DNA of 49,671 nt from Crocinitomix sp. (GTDB taxonomy: Bacteria > Bacteroidota > Bacteroidia > Flavobacteriales_D > Crocinitomicaceae), in NCBI GenBank assembly GCA_013138735.1, contig WTCE01000058.1, positions 1-49,671 of the forward strand, written 5' to 3'. The notes beneath the pieces are model-generated. The model saw nothing but the letters and a program-made list of their open reading frames with translations. It made no database searches and was not told the DNA's origin. The translations under genes and the position numbers were made by a program. Positions 26,784-35,859 of this stretch are shown piece by piece. Each line of letters starts with the position of its first letter. Positions within the stretch are counted from its first letter, which is position 1.

Positions 26784-27284
26784 TTATCTTATTCTCCGAC
26801 CTGATTTATATATTCTAAGAACCATCTGCTGTTGTTCGAGCGTTATTCCTGTGATATACATATCCATGGCTTGATAGCTATTAATTTCTTTGATAATATT
26901 CGTTTGATCTTCAAGATAAATCCCCGTTCTTCCAATTTCGGGTTCCTTGGCAATCAGAATCCTTCTCGCAATATTATCTAATGTGTCATCTATTATGGCG
27001 TGACGCCCTTGCTCTTCTATGTAATAACGTTCAGTCTTCTTTTCATAGAATTCAAAATCATTGGGATAATAACCATAAGTTGCATAAAATTCAATGCCAT
27101 CTCCTTTGATAATAGTCATATAGTTCTTAATTCCAGGAACATCTTTCTTTTCGAATACTAGCGGGAAATCAAATTCGTAAACACCAATCTTGAGGGGCTT
27201 GGTTTCCAGATCAGATTGGCATGTAGCACAAAATAATGCAAGGATAAAAACAATACTTATTTGAATTCGATTTACCCCAATCAT
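26784..27284 (-). CDS. Putative lipoprotein downstream of nfu
   Basis: The 166-residue protein has a hydrophobic N-terminus ending in LFCATCQSD. Cys22 could be lipidated, although Cys at -3 makes the lipobox marginal; a plain signal peptide is the alternative. The mature part is charged, beta-rich and has a repeated Tyr pattern (YGYYPNDFEFYEKK). It begins 9 bases after the nfu gene ends, so the two share a message. No family is recognised. Confidence 0.65.
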   Translation of the reverse strand: MIGVNRIQISIVFILALFCATCQSDLETKPLKIGVYEFDFPLVFEKKDVPGIKNYMTIIKGDGIEFYATYGYYPNDFEFYEKKTERYYIEEQGRHAIIDDTLDNIARRILIAKEPEIGRTGIYLEDQTNIIKEINSYQAMDMYITGITLEQQQMVLRIYKSGRRIR

Positions 27285-27293
27285 ATGGTTTCT

Positions 27294-27908
27294 TTACTCA
27301 CTCAACGCCACAACCTCAGTTACCTCATCTAGATTAGACTTTAGCAATTGTTCAATTCCACCTTTTAAGGTAGCTGTTGATGAAGGACAGCCGGCACATG
27401 AACCTTTCAATTCAACCGTAACTACGCCTGCTTCAAATCCAACATAATCAATCGCTCCACCGTCGTTTTCAACCGCTGGGCGCACATATTCATTCAATAA
27501 ATGCATAATGGGCTCATCAAGCTCGTTAGGAGCAAATGTTTTACGCGGAGCCTTTTCTGCTCCAGCCTCATCAACTTTAGGCGCATCTGTTGGCATCATA
27601 ACTAATACCTCTTTACCTTCTGCTAACCACTCGCGCACAAATTCGCGCAATTCCATCACAATAAAATCCCAATCTACATTATCGGTTTTTGTAATCGTCA
27701 CAAAATTTCCCGACAGAAAAACCGCATCAACAAAGGGAAAGTTAAAAAGTGCTTCTGCTAAAGGTGAAAATCCTTTGGCCTCTGCTCCACTATCAAACGT
27801 GACAGTTTGATCATTAATCAATAAATATTTATTCGCTACAAACTTCATTGTAAGCGGATTTGGAGTCATTTCTGCGTATAATGTAATGGGAACTCTTTTC
27901 TCTTCCAT
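27294..27908 (-). CDS. Nfu-type iron-sulfur cluster scaffold protein
   Basis: The 204-residue cytosolic protein has two domains. Residues 8-95 form the Nfu N-terminal domain (MTPNPLTMKFVANKYL, ALFNFPFVDAVFL). A linker is followed by the NifU C-terminal domain (about 130-200) with the cluster-binding C-x-x-C in KGSCAGCPSSTATL (Cys171, Cys174). Such proteins carry and deliver [Fe-S] clusters to apo-enzymes. A well-formed promoter lies upstream, and a lipoprotein gene follows after 9 bases. Other isc/suf genes are not in the window. Confidence 0.95.
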   Translation of the reverse strand: MEEKRVPITLYAEMTPNPLTMKFVANKYLLINDQTVTFDSGAEAKGFSPLAEALFNFPFVDAVFLSGNFVTITKTDNVDWDFIVMELREFVREWLAEGKEVLVMMPTDAPKVDEAGAEKAPRKTFAPNELDEPIMHLLNEYVRPAVENDGGAIDYVGFEAGVVTVELKGSCAGCPSSTATLKGGIEQLLKSNLDEVTEVVALSE

Positions 27909-27956
27909 GTCTTCTATTATTAAAGAACCTTGATTTGGTACTTATTAATTCTGGTA

Positions 27957-27988
27957 CAAATTTACTTATTTAGAATGATTCTACACAA
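27957..27988 (-). promoter_or_regulatory. Promoter of the nfu unit
   Basis: On the minus strand TTG (27986-27988), a 21-base spacer and TAAATTTG (27957-27964) match the Bacteroidota housekeeping promoter in both elements and spacing. The expected transcript starts about 40 bases before the ATG at 27908. Confidence 0.65.
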
Positions 27989-28010
27989 TAAGAACGGAAG
28001 AATGCACCTG

Positions 28011-28664
28011 TTAATGTGCAATTAAAATTTGCTCAATTCGAACAATCGCTCCTTTCGGATCAAGAATCTGAATAAAATAAATGCCATTTTCAATACTTGA
28101 AAGGTCAATTTGGGTCGATTTTGCTGTAACTTCTCGGGTTAAAACTAATTTAGAATCAATCGTCATAAATTGGATTTGTGCGTTTGTTTGCCAATTTTCA
28201 TACTTCACCGTTAAGAATTCTGTTGTAGGGTTTGGAAATAGTTGAATTTGGGCTTTGTTCGCCTCATCAATCCCATCTGTACCACCTTCAACAACAAAAT
28301 TGAATTTAGTTGAATCATCCACATAAACCCCAAGGTAGTCTCCAGTAATATTAACTGTATACTCACCTGGGCTATGCATTCCTAGTGCTAAAGTTGTGTC
28401 AAATGGCACTAATACATCCGCGTGTATTTCACCATCTTCATCCTCAACAATATGCCCAATAACCGTAAATCCATCAACCGTAACTGTATGTTCAACAATC
28501 CACGATCCTGGGTTAGAGTAATTTCCTATTATTTGAATATACACCTCATCAGATGTTGAAACCGGACTTTCTGGCGTAATTAAAACATCCTCGACATACA
28601 TAAAAGCTTGCGAATGCGCAGAGAGCAGTGTTACTAGAGATAACAGCGTTAAGAGTGATTTCAT
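28011..28664 (-). CDS. Small T9SS-exported protein
   Basis: The start is the ATG at 28664, giving 217 residues with a signal peptide (KSLLTLLSLVTLLSAHSQA). The longer open frame would place 37 odd residues before it. The middle (about 25-125) is beta-rich and Ig-like. Residues about 140-217 are a type A T9SS sorting domain (IQLFPNPTTEFLTV, IDLSSIENGIYFIQIL), so the protein crosses the outer membrane by T9SS and loses the C-terminal domain there. The function of the passenger is unknown. Confidence 0.85.
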   Translation of the reverse strand: MKSLLTLLSLVTLLSAHSQAFMYVEDVLITPESPVSTSDEVYIQIIGNYSNPGSWIVEHTVTVDGFTVIGHIVEDEDGEIHADVLVPFDTTLALGMHSPGEYTVNITGDYLGVYVDDSTKFNFVVEGGTDGIDEANKAQIQLFPNPTTEFLTVKYENWQTNAQIQFMTIDSKLVLTREVTAKSTQIDLSSIENGIYFIQILDPKGAIVRIEQILIAH

Positions 28665-28841
28665 AATTCTCAATTTAAGTGATAAGTAAATATATGGATA
28701 AATTTCAACCTTAAAAGGTTGCATTAAAGGAAATTGAACGTGATAGCCAAATAGCCACAAATAATAAATAGTCATGGCAATAAAGAAGCTATTTCAATGT
28801 AAACAATGTATCTTTAGTAAGGTCTTCAAAAAACACATTCA

Positions 28842-29870
28842 ATGAAACGCAGTGACTTTCTTAAATCTTCGGCAGGAATAATTGTTGGAACAACGGCTTT
28901 AACTTCCTTCACTACTCCAAATGAAGCAACGCAAGACCAAATTAGGATCTACCCAAAGGCCTTACGCCGAGGAGACTTGATTGGTATCACTGCTCCTGCT
29001 GGTTCCATTTGGAATAGAAATCATATTGAAAAAGTTGAGAATATTTTACATGACCAAGGTTTTAAAACCAAAGTTGGCAAAACTTGCTTTGAACAGGAAG
29101 GTTATTTAGCTGGAACGGACGAATTACGTTCCACAGAACTCATGGAATTTTTTGAAGACAAAACAATTAAAGGGATAGTAACAATGCGCGGCGGTTGGGG
29201 CTGCCAGCGCATACTAGACACTTTAAATTATGAAACTATTCGTGCCAATCCAAAAGTTATAATTGGCTTTAGTGATATTACTTCTTTAGTAAATGCCATT
29301 TATAAACATACACGCCTTGTTACTTATCATGGTCCCTGTGGCTATTCGTCTTGGGGAGAATTTACAATGAAATGCGTGAAAAAAGTCCTCGTTGTTGGTG
29401 ATCCTTTTACTTTAAAAAACCCTGCAGAATATAAAGAGGAAACAAAGACATGGGTTTCGGGCAAAGCGCAAGGACGATTAATTGGTGGTAACTTAACTGT
29501 ACTTACCGCCTTAATTGGAACCGCCCATGAACCCGATTGGGCTGGAAGCATTCTCTTTTTAGAAGAAATTGGCGAAGAACCTTATCGGGTAGATCGGATG
29601 TTATGGCAATTGAAACAAACTGGCGCATTTAGTAAATTAAATGGCTTGGTTTTAGGCTCATTTAAGAATTGCCAACCCGAAGAACCGCATAAATCCTTTT
29701 CATTGGACGAAGTTTTTACGCAACATTTTGGAGATGCTAAATACCCTATCTATCAAGGAGCTGCATTTGGTCATATAGCACCCAAGTTTACATTGCCAAT
29801 TGGCGTTAATGCGGAAATAGATGCGGATCAATTTACAATTCGAACGTTGGAGCGGTCGGTTTCCCTATAA
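28842..29870 (+). CDS. Peptidase S66 LD-carboxypeptidase
   Basis: The serine peptidase of the LdcA family has 342 residues and cleaves the L,D bond of muropeptide tetrapeptides in peptidoglycan recycling. The nucleophile lies in GFSDITSL (Ser144). The catalytic Glu is expected within FLEEIGEEPYRVDRM, and the His is His311 in GHIAPKFTLPIG. The N-terminus KRSDFLKSSAGIIVGTTAL looks like a Tat-type signal with KR in place of RR, so export is likely although LdcA is usually cytosolic. The stop overlaps the next ATG by one base. Confidence 0.92.
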   Translation: MKRSDFLKSSAGIIVGTTALTSFTTPNEATQDQIRIYPKALRRGDLIGITAPAGSIWNRNHIEKVENILHDQGFKTKVGKTCFEQEGYLAGTDELRSTELMEFFEDKTIKGIVTMRGGWGCQRILDTLNYETIRANPKVIIGFSDITSLVNAIYKHTRLVTYHGPCGYSSWGEFTMKCVKKVLVVGDPFTLKNPAEYKEETKTWVSGKAQGRLIGGNLTVLTALIGTAHEPDWAGSILFLEEIGEEPYRVDRMLWQLKQTGAFSKLNGLVLGSFKNCQPEEPHKSFSLDEVFTQHFGDAKYPIYQGAAFGHIAPKFTLPIGVNAEIDADQFTIRTLERSVSL

Positions 29871-30469
29871 TGTCTCGTTTTCTCTTTTTTATATTGATAA
29901 TTAGTTTTGCAAGCTGCGAAAAGGATGTTTCGCCTGACGAACTTAAAAGTGAATATCAATGCGATTGCAATTCGATTAAAGACACGCTTACGTTTTCACG
30001 ATTTTCAACTATTAAGGATACTAACTTCATAATTATTAATGCGCCAATCGATTCAATCAATCAATTGATCTTAGATTCAAATATTCGACCTTTTGAAAAA
30101 GCACATAGAGATGGAATGCGACAATTATGGTGGCATAAGGGACACCCTATTAAACTTCAATCTACAAATAGCGGCATATTATATGATCGCATATTTGAAA
30201 AAACGTTCTACATTTTTGACAATTGCGCGGGCGCTATGGAAATCAGAAAATTGGATACACTACAGCCGAATAATTTATTAGAAAACCAGCGCTTTTTTTA
30301 TGAAAATCGGCAACCCAATCATTTATTTGTAAGAGCGAGGACACCAAATGGTATAACGAATGACTTTCAAAGCATTAGTCACAATAAATATGCACAAGAT
30401 GGGGCGCTAGGGGGCATTGAACTCTTTAAACAGTATATAGAATTTTATGGATTCTACTATTACAACTAA
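29870..30469 (+). CDS. Lipoprotein overlapping the LD-carboxypeptidase gene
   Basis: The 199-residue protein starts inside the preceding stop codon (TAATG overlap), which suggests translational coupling with the S66 peptidase. The signal peptide ends in the lipobox FASC (Cys16). The mature part has CDCNS, NCAGAMEI and a basic C-terminal half with no recognised domain. Coupling suggests a role in the same envelope process, but that is inference. Confidence 0.75.
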   Translation: MSRFLFFILIISFASCEKDVSPDELKSEYQCDCNSIKDTLTFSRFSTIKDTNFIIINAPIDSINQLILDSNIRPFEKAHRDGMRQLWWHKGHPIKLQSTNSGILYDRIFEKTFYIFDNCAGAMEIRKLDTLQPNNLLENQRFFYENRQPNHLFVRARTPNGITNDFQSISHNKYAQDGALGGIELFKQYIEFYGFYYYN

Positions 30470-30542
30470 ATAATTAGTTTAAATATCGATTAAACTTGTA
30501 AGTGCCAATAAACCAATCCGTCTAAAAAATAAACTAAACATT

Positions 30543-30953
30543 ATGGAACAAAAGCACCCTTTACCTCCCTTCACTAAAGCAACTGCCAAACAAAAAATTC
30601 AAATGGCGGAGCACGCGTGGAATTCAAAAGACCCCGTTAAAGTGAGTAAAGCCTATACTATTGATAGCGAATGGCGAAATCGCAGTCAATTCATTAATGG
30701 CCGCGCAGAAATTCAGGCTTTTTTAGAAGAAAAATGGCAAGATGAACGTTACTATAAACTCAAAAAGGAATATTGGTCGCATTCAGACAATCGAATTGCT
30801 GTACGATTTGAATATGAATATCAAGCTGCAGACGGAAATTGGTTTCGCGCTTATGGCAACGAAAATTGGGAATTTGATGAAAATGGATTAATGGCGAAAC
30901 GTTTTGCCAGTATTAATGATGTTACCATTAAGGAAAGTGAACGTAAAATATAA
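30543..30953 (+). CDS. DUF1348 protein (SnoaL/NTF2-like fold)
   Basis: The 136-residue cytosolic protein carries the DUF1348 signature: [20 protein letters not shown] at the N-terminus, then [40 protein letters not shown] and [13 protein letters not shown]. The fold is the SnoaL/NTF2 cone. Some relatives bind small molecules; no reaction is known for the family. It is monocistronic as far as the spacing shows. Confidence 0.9.
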   Translation: MEQKHPLPPFTKATAKQKIQMAEHAWNSKDPVKVSKAYTIDSEWRNRSQFINGRAEIQAFLEEKWQDERYYKLKKEYWSHSDNRIAVRFEYEYQAADGNWFRAYGNENWEFDENGLMAKRFASINDVTIKESERKI

Positions 30954-31069
30954 ATGGAGGCAATAGAAAGCTCGCAATTGGCTAAAGTCGATCTAAATTT
31001 TTTGGTATTTCCTTCAAGACACTAGATTAATAAGTCATAAACCTTAATTTAGCGCCGAAGAATAATCGG

Positions 31070-33364
31070 ATGCGAAATTATTTTATAAAAAACAAGTTTC
31101 TTTGGCTGACCTTTGGGGTTGCACTTGCCGTACTTTTCTATTTCTATCATGAAGTTTTATTAGCACCAAACGATTTCTTATTCTCAGCAGATGGTGACGG
31201 AATAAAAAACTATTATACCTACCTCTATCACGCGCAATACGATACCCAATTCAGTCAATTTTCGGGAATGAATTACCCGTATTACGAGCATATAGTTTAT
31301 ACAGATGCGCACCCTCTATTTTCCTACTTAATTGGGCAATTTGGCCTAGCAAATTATGGCATTGGCATCTTAAATATCTTGATGCTACTCTCCTACCCAA
31401 TTGCAGCGGTATTTATATTTAAGATTTTACGGCACTATAAAGTTACAGATTGGTGGGCGCTTGCTGCTGCGGTGGCAATTACATTTTTATCTCCACAAAT
31501 ATTTAGAATGACGGGGCACTTCGCCATGTCCTACGTTTTTGCAATCCCAATTATGTGGTGGCTTTTAATCAAAAGTTACAGCACTAAAAAATGGATTTGG
31601 TCCGGAGTGATTTCACTTTACATGCTCGCTTTTTTCTTTACACACCCCTATTTAGGAATTATTTTGGCCTTTTTTAGTATCGTTTTCTGGTTGGTGAATA
31701 TGGTTAAAAGTCGGAAAGAAATTTTGCCTAGTATTGCGCGTATTTTTATTCAAACCGTATTGCCACTTGTCTTGTTCCAAGGCTATATTTCCATGACGGA
31801 CGTGCACTTAAACCGTTTGTCAAACCCAGCTGGATTCTTTCATTATTATGCCACCTGGAATTCCCTCATCATTCCGCACCATGGTCCTATTCGAGAAATC
31901 ACAAGTTTCTTTTCATTAAAAATTGGCGAATGGGAAACCTGGTGTTATATCGGTTTTCCAACAATCGTTTTCGCTTTAGTTATTGGCATTCAAATGACTC
32001 GAATGCGCAAGGAATTCCATTTAAAATCATTCCTAAAAAAAGAGCTAATCCTCTTTTTAATTGCGGCTTATTTAATCCTCTTATTTGCTTTCTGCTTTCC
32101 GCTAAAATATGATTGGTTGCGCTGGATAACTGATTTATTTGGCCCACTAAAACAATTCAGAATTTTAGGTCGATTTACCTGGATCTTCTTTTATGTATTT
32201 ACAGTTGCATGCGCAGTTGGTATCTTTAGATTGTATCAGAAAAAAGGCCATAAAGCTTACGCTATTCTTTTCTTTGCAGGGATTGTTTTTTACTTCTTAG
32301 AGTTTGCTCCTGCGCATTCAGATAACGCAAAATACATGACGGTTGCGGACAATAAGTTTTTACCTGAGAAGGTAGACGCCAACATGAATGAAGTCATTGA
32401 TTATGTAAAGAAAGAGAACTATGATGCCATTCTCTTTTTGCCTTTCCAACACATGTCATCTGAAAATATTATGCTGTTGGGTGCGCACAAAGCCAATTAT
32501 GACGCCTTTTTATTGAGTTATCATACCCAAACACCTTTAGTTAATTCCATTTCTTCTAGAATGTCATTTACTGAGGCAATTAAAGTCAACAATTATTTCT
32601 CACCCCGTTTTATTGAAAAAGAATTGACCTATGACTTTCCAGAAGGAGATCGAATTGTAATAATTAAAAATCGAGACCTATTAAAACCTACCGAATTGGT
32701 TATGATTTGGGAATCGGAAAAGGTTTTTGAAAACGAAGAATTTGTGATTTTTGACTTTGATCCAAAAAAATACAATAGCCGTGAACCATTTGACCGCATC
32801 ATGGCAAAAGAGAAATTGGCGACTTATTCTGTAGGTCAAGGATGGAAAAGTGATACTGCGGACGTGTGGTTTTATTATGAAAGTTTTGATGACGTTGGAC
32901 AAGACTTACCGCCCGAACATAAGTTGGACGGTGAAGGGGCACTTCGTGATTTAAAAAGCAGTTGGAATACGCTACTTTCATTGGATCTAGCCACCATTCC
33001 ACCAGGTGATTATGTAATCCGATATTGGTATTACCTTCGCGAAGACAGACCCGATCCTTTAGCGGTTGTGGAAGCCAAATATGTCCAAAAAGACTCATCT
33101 GCTTGGATTGCACAATTTGACATTAAACAATCCACCTTAATTGTTGAAGATTGGTGCTTAATTGAAATGAACTTTACTATTTCTGCAGACGTTGAAGAAT
33201 TAAATATCCTCATTACTGGCCACAGTAGTCAAGAGCCCTTTATTATTGATGAATTGCTGATACAAAAGCAAAACGACCCTCATTTATTTAGAAAAGTTAA
33301 GAAAGGCGAAAATTCATATGTGATCTATGATAACTATTGGATTAGGGAGAATTCGTTTGAGTAA
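31070..33364 (+). CDS. GT-C-like membrane glycosyltransferase family protein
   Basis: The 764-residue protein has one N-terminal span and then about ten more up to residue 410. A soluble C-terminal part of 350 residues follows, expected on the periplasmic side. The first extracytoplasmic loop contains SADGDGIKNYYTY (Asp41, Asp43), in the place where GT-C enzymes carry their catalytic acidic pair. The loop later contains NYPYYEHIVYTDAHPLF. GT-C enzymes transfer sugars from polyprenyl-phosphate donors. The family call rests on topology and the loop motif. The GT2 gene that converges on it is a plausible donor maker. Confidence 0.7.
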   Translation: MRNYFIKNKFLWLTFGVALAVLFYFYHEVLLAPNDFLFSADGDGIKNYYTYLYHAQYDTQFSQFSGMNYPYYEHIVYTDAHPLFSYLIGQFGLANYGIGILNILMLLSYPIAAVFIFKILRHYKVTDWWALAAAVAITFLSPQIFRMTGHFAMSYVFAIPIMWWLLIKSYSTKKWIWSGVISLYMLAFFFTHPYLGIILAFFSIVFWLVNMVKSRKEILPSIARIFIQTVLPLVLFQGYISMTDVHLNRLSNPAGFFHYYATWNSLIIPHHGPIREITSFFSLKIGEWETWCYIGFPTIVFALVIGIQMTRMRKEFHLKSFLKKELILFLIAAYLILLFAFCFPLKYDWLRWITDLFGPLKQFRILGRFTWIFFYVFTVACAVGIFRLYQKKGHKAYAILFFAGIVFYFLEFAPAHSDNAKYMTVADNKFLPEKVDANMNEVIDYVKKENYDAILFLPFQHMSSENIMLLGAHKANYDAFLLSYHTQTPLVNSISSRMSFTEAIKVNNYFSPRFIEKELTYDFPEGDRIVIIKNRDLLKPTELVMIWESEKVFENEEFVIFDFDPKKYNSREPFDRIMAKEKLATYSVGQGWKSDTADVWFYYESFDDVGQDLPPEHKLDGEGALRDLKSSWNTLLSLDLATIPPGDYVIRYWYYLREDRPDPLAVVEAKYVQKDSSAWIAQFDIKQSTLIVEDWCLIEMNFTISADVEELNILITGHSSQEPFIIDELLIQKQNDPHLFRKVKKGENSYVIYDNYWIRENSFE

Positions 33365-33400
33365 ACCCGGGCATTTCGAGAGCCTCAATGTCCTACCATT

Positions 33401-33502
33401 TTGGTGGTTTGGTGGATTGGTGGTTTGGTGGATTGTGGATTGTGGATTGTGGATTGTGGATTGTGGATTGTGGATTGTGGATTGTGGATTGTGGATTGTG
33501 GA
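33401..33502. repeat. Minisatellite switching from 8-base to 7-base units
   Basis: Four units TTGGTGGW (33401-33432) run without a break into ten perfect units TTGTGGA (33433-33502). It lies in the gap between two converging glycosyltransferase-type genes (ends 33364 and 33602). Perfect copies indicate recent expansion by slippage. It is not in a coding frame. Confidence 0.97.
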
Positions 33503-33601
33503 TTAAAATTAAATTGATTCTACATATACCCGAAGTTTATAGGCTGTTGAGGTTAGCTTAGTGAGCCTGTCGAACTATCGAAACGTCCTATAAAATGCCC
33601 T

Positions 33602-34282
33602 TTACTTCCGAAACAACACTTTGAAAAAATTCAAGGATTCTCGCGCTAATATTTTGAAGTTAACCTTACTGAAAACAACATTAGGCTTTAAAGTTACCTC
33701 GGCTTTTTGAAATTTAACTTTCCGTTTACTGGCCAACTTTATAAATTCCAAATCAAACAAAAAACGATCAATCTGTGTATCCAAAAACACTTTTGCTCCA
33801 ACAGCATTAAAACCTTTAATCCCACATTGCGAATCATCAGTTGGCAAGCGTAAAAAGGTTTTCAACGTCCACCTTAATGATTTAGAAATTAACTTACGAA
33901 TAAACGGAGTGTTCGCATAATAAGCCGCACCACGGTGACCCGGAACAACTTCATTTCCTTCTGCTAAACCTTGGTAAACGGTCATAAAACTCTCTTCCGT
34001 ATAAGGAAAATCAATGTCCGTATAAATTATTAGGTCTTGTTTTGCCTGTGCAACGCCTTGGCGCAAGGCATAACCTTTCCCTCGATTTACTTCGTAATCA
34101 ATTACGTTGATGTCTGGAATGTTTGCTCTTAGAAAATCTAAATTTTCCTTAGTTACGCATTCTGTCGAGCCATCATTCACCACAATTAGCTCTACCGAAA
34201 ACAGTGCTTTTGCTTCGATAGATGCCACAGCATCTACTACAACTACTTCCCAATTTTTAGGTGGGTTATAACAGGGGAGCAC
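33602..34282 (-). CDS. Glycosyltransferase family 2, polyprenyl-phosphate sugar transferase type
   Basis: The 226-residue GT-A fold enzyme has VNDGST for nucleotide binding, the metal-binding DxD as YTDIDFPY (Asp89, Asp91), GHRGAAY and DDSQCGIKGFN. It resembles dolichyl/undecaprenyl-phosphate glucosyl- or mannosyltransferases, which load a sugar onto a lipid carrier at the cytoplasmic face. The only canonical start in frame is the GTG at 34282. It falls inside the first strand: the preceding codons read KISLV, the usual family beginning, and reach a TAA at 34310-34312 without ATG, GTG or TTG. The true start is uncertain (see findings). Confidence 0.85.
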   Translation of the reverse strand: MLPCYNPPKNWEVVVVDAVASIEAKALFSVELIVVNDGSTECVTKENLDFLRANIPDINVIDYEVNRGKGYALRQGVAQAKQDLIIYTDIDFPYTEESFMTVYQGLAEGNEVVPGHRGAAYYANTPFIRKLISKSLRWTLKTFLRLPTDDSQCGIKGFNAVGAKVFLDTQIDRFLFDLEFIKLASKRKVKFQKAEVTLKPNVVFSKVNFKILARESLNFFKVLFRK

Positions 34283-34477
34283 TAATGATATTTTGGTAGT
34301 TGAATTGATTTATCTATGTTTCTGAAACAAAAAAACGCAATTTAAGTCAATTTATGCGACTTAGGATTAAAAGAAAGTGATTTATGTACAAAGCAACCAA
34401 ATGTCCTAATTGCGCATCAGTAACAAAACAAAGATGAAAAATTACCGTTATTAAATTATAACCACAAGTTTATTCTA

Positions 34478-35125
34478 ATGAAAGCACTTACATCAACCCT
34501 TATAATTGGATTATTTTTTATTGGACTTCAATCCTGCCAAAAAGACAAAACACCTGATGCTGATGCTGACTACTCCTGCACATACGGAGAAGATTTTTCG
34601 GGAATATATGATATTACGAAGAAGCAAGATGGTTTAATACCAATGAGTTTCAATAATTATTGGGTCTATGCAGATACACTCTGGGCAGCTGACGGTACAA
34701 TGGACTTTGCCACTATTGATACGACATGGTCTAGAAAATTACGTAAAACAGGCAGTGATTTTTGGTGGACTTTATCTGGTTTTTCACCGATCCAACACGT
34801 TCACCTATCTGATAATACTATTTACGAATTAAAAAGTGGAATTACAGGATGCCTTTCCAAGAGCATGACTTTTTATGAAGCAACAGCAGATACAATATTT
34901 GACTCGACGAGTTCTGGAGATATAGTTACTCCAAGAAAAGTATATAAAAGTGGAAGCATCATAAATACACCTGCGGGAGATTTTGAAAACTGCACCGTTT
35001 TTGACTATCCATATTCTTTTGATTATCAAATCTTAAAACCGGGAGTAGGCTTTGTTAAATTTGCCTTTGAGAACTATGGCGGCGGTTATAGGGAGTCTAC
35101 ACTCATTGCGTATCATATTGAATAA
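34478..35125 (+). CDS. Lipoprotein, unknown function
   Basis: The 215-residue protein has a signal peptide and lipobox LQSC (Cys20), followed by an acidic linker (KDKTPDADADYSC). The mature part is beta-rich with aromatic patches (FNNYWVYADTLW, DFWWTLSGF) and a late stretch IINTPAGDFENCTVFDYP. That last pattern is common in Bacteroidota lipoproteins with a lipocalin- or LolA-like fold, but I cannot name a family. It lies 82 bases before udk. Confidence 0.75.
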   Translation: MKALTSTLIIGLFFIGLQSCQKDKTPDADADYSCTYGEDFSGIYDITKKQDGLIPMSFNNYWVYADTLWAADGTMDFATIDTTWSRKLRKTGSDFWWTLSGFSPIQHVHLSDNTIYELKSGITGCLSKSMTFYEATADTIFDSTSSGDIVTPRKVYKSGSIINTPAGDFENCTVFDYPYSFDYQILKPGVGFVKFAFENYGGGYRESTLIAYHIE

Positions 35126-35207
35126 TAGTTCAACAGATAAAGGCCGCAATATACTACTCTAATTCTTGCATTTTTTTGTATTTTCGACAAAAATTAGCAC
35201 CCATTAA

Positions 35208-35828
35208 ATGGTTCGATTTATTGTTGGAATTACTGGAGGAAGTGGCGTAGGCAAAACAACGCTTATTAATCAGATGTATAAAGAATTTGAAGGGAAAGTA
35301 TCTACCTTTTCTTTAGACAACTATTATTTACCCAAAGAAGAACAGGTCAAGGATGAAAATGGCGTTATCAATTTTGACTTGCCAACAGCCTTGCACGCTA
35401 AAAACTTAGAACGAGACATTAAGCTGCTTATCAAAGGTGAACAAATTGAACAGCCGATCTACGGATTTAATAATCCGAGCACAAAAAAAGCCGTACAATT
35501 TATTGAACCACGAGAGCTTTTGATCGTCGAAGGGCTGTATGTGATGTATTATCCCTTTTTACGTGAGGCTTTAGATTATTCAGTGTATTTGACGGTTGAT
35601 AAAGTCTTACAATTAGAGCGGCGCTTAAAACGTGATATGACAGAACGCAATTATGCGCGCGAAGATATTATCTATCAATGGAACAATCATGTAATGCCTT
35701 CTTATGATGCTCATGTGCGTCCATTTAAGCAAGAATCAAACCTTATCATTACGAATAACCAAAAATTTGACGATAATATTCATATCTTAATGGCTAAAAT
35801 TCACGAGAAGCTAGATCAACCTGAGTAA
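35208..35828 (+). CDS. udk: Uridine kinase
   Basis: The 206-residue cytosolic P-loop kinase phosphorylates uridine and cytidine in pyrimidine salvage. The Walker A motif is GGSGVGKT (10-17). SLDNYYLP and NFDLPTAL follow, as in the family, and IVEGLYVMYY contains the Walker B-like strand. RRLKRDMTERNYARED is the typical lid. The length matches bacterial Udk. The large sensor kinase starts 31 bases downstream, so they may share a transcript. Confidence 0.95.
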   Translation: MVRFIVGITGGSGVGKTTLINQMYKEFEGKVSTFSLDNYYLPKEEQVKDENGVINFDLPTALHAKNLERDIKLLIKGEQIEQPIYGFNNPSTKKAVQFIEPRELLIVEGLYVMYYPFLREALDYSVYLTVDKVLQLERRLKRDMTERNYAREDIIYQWNNHVMPSYDAHVRPFKQESNLIITNNQKFDDNIHILMAKIHEKLDQPE

Positions 35829-35859
35829 TTCAGGTATCATTTTTGTGGCATAGAAAAAA

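Noticed and set aside
30476-30496. AT-rich 7-bp inverted repeat AGTTTAA/TTAAACT after the lipoprotein gene at 29870
   Set aside because: All but one pair is A-T and no T run follows; too weak to call a terminator.
32681-33213. Three minus-strand open frames inside the GT-C-like gene
   Set aside because: They are shadows of the coding frame, overlap each other and show no recognisable protein features.
33401-33502. Minisatellite as a CRISPR or coding repeat
   Set aside because: Units of 7-8 bases with no spacers and no open frame through the array.
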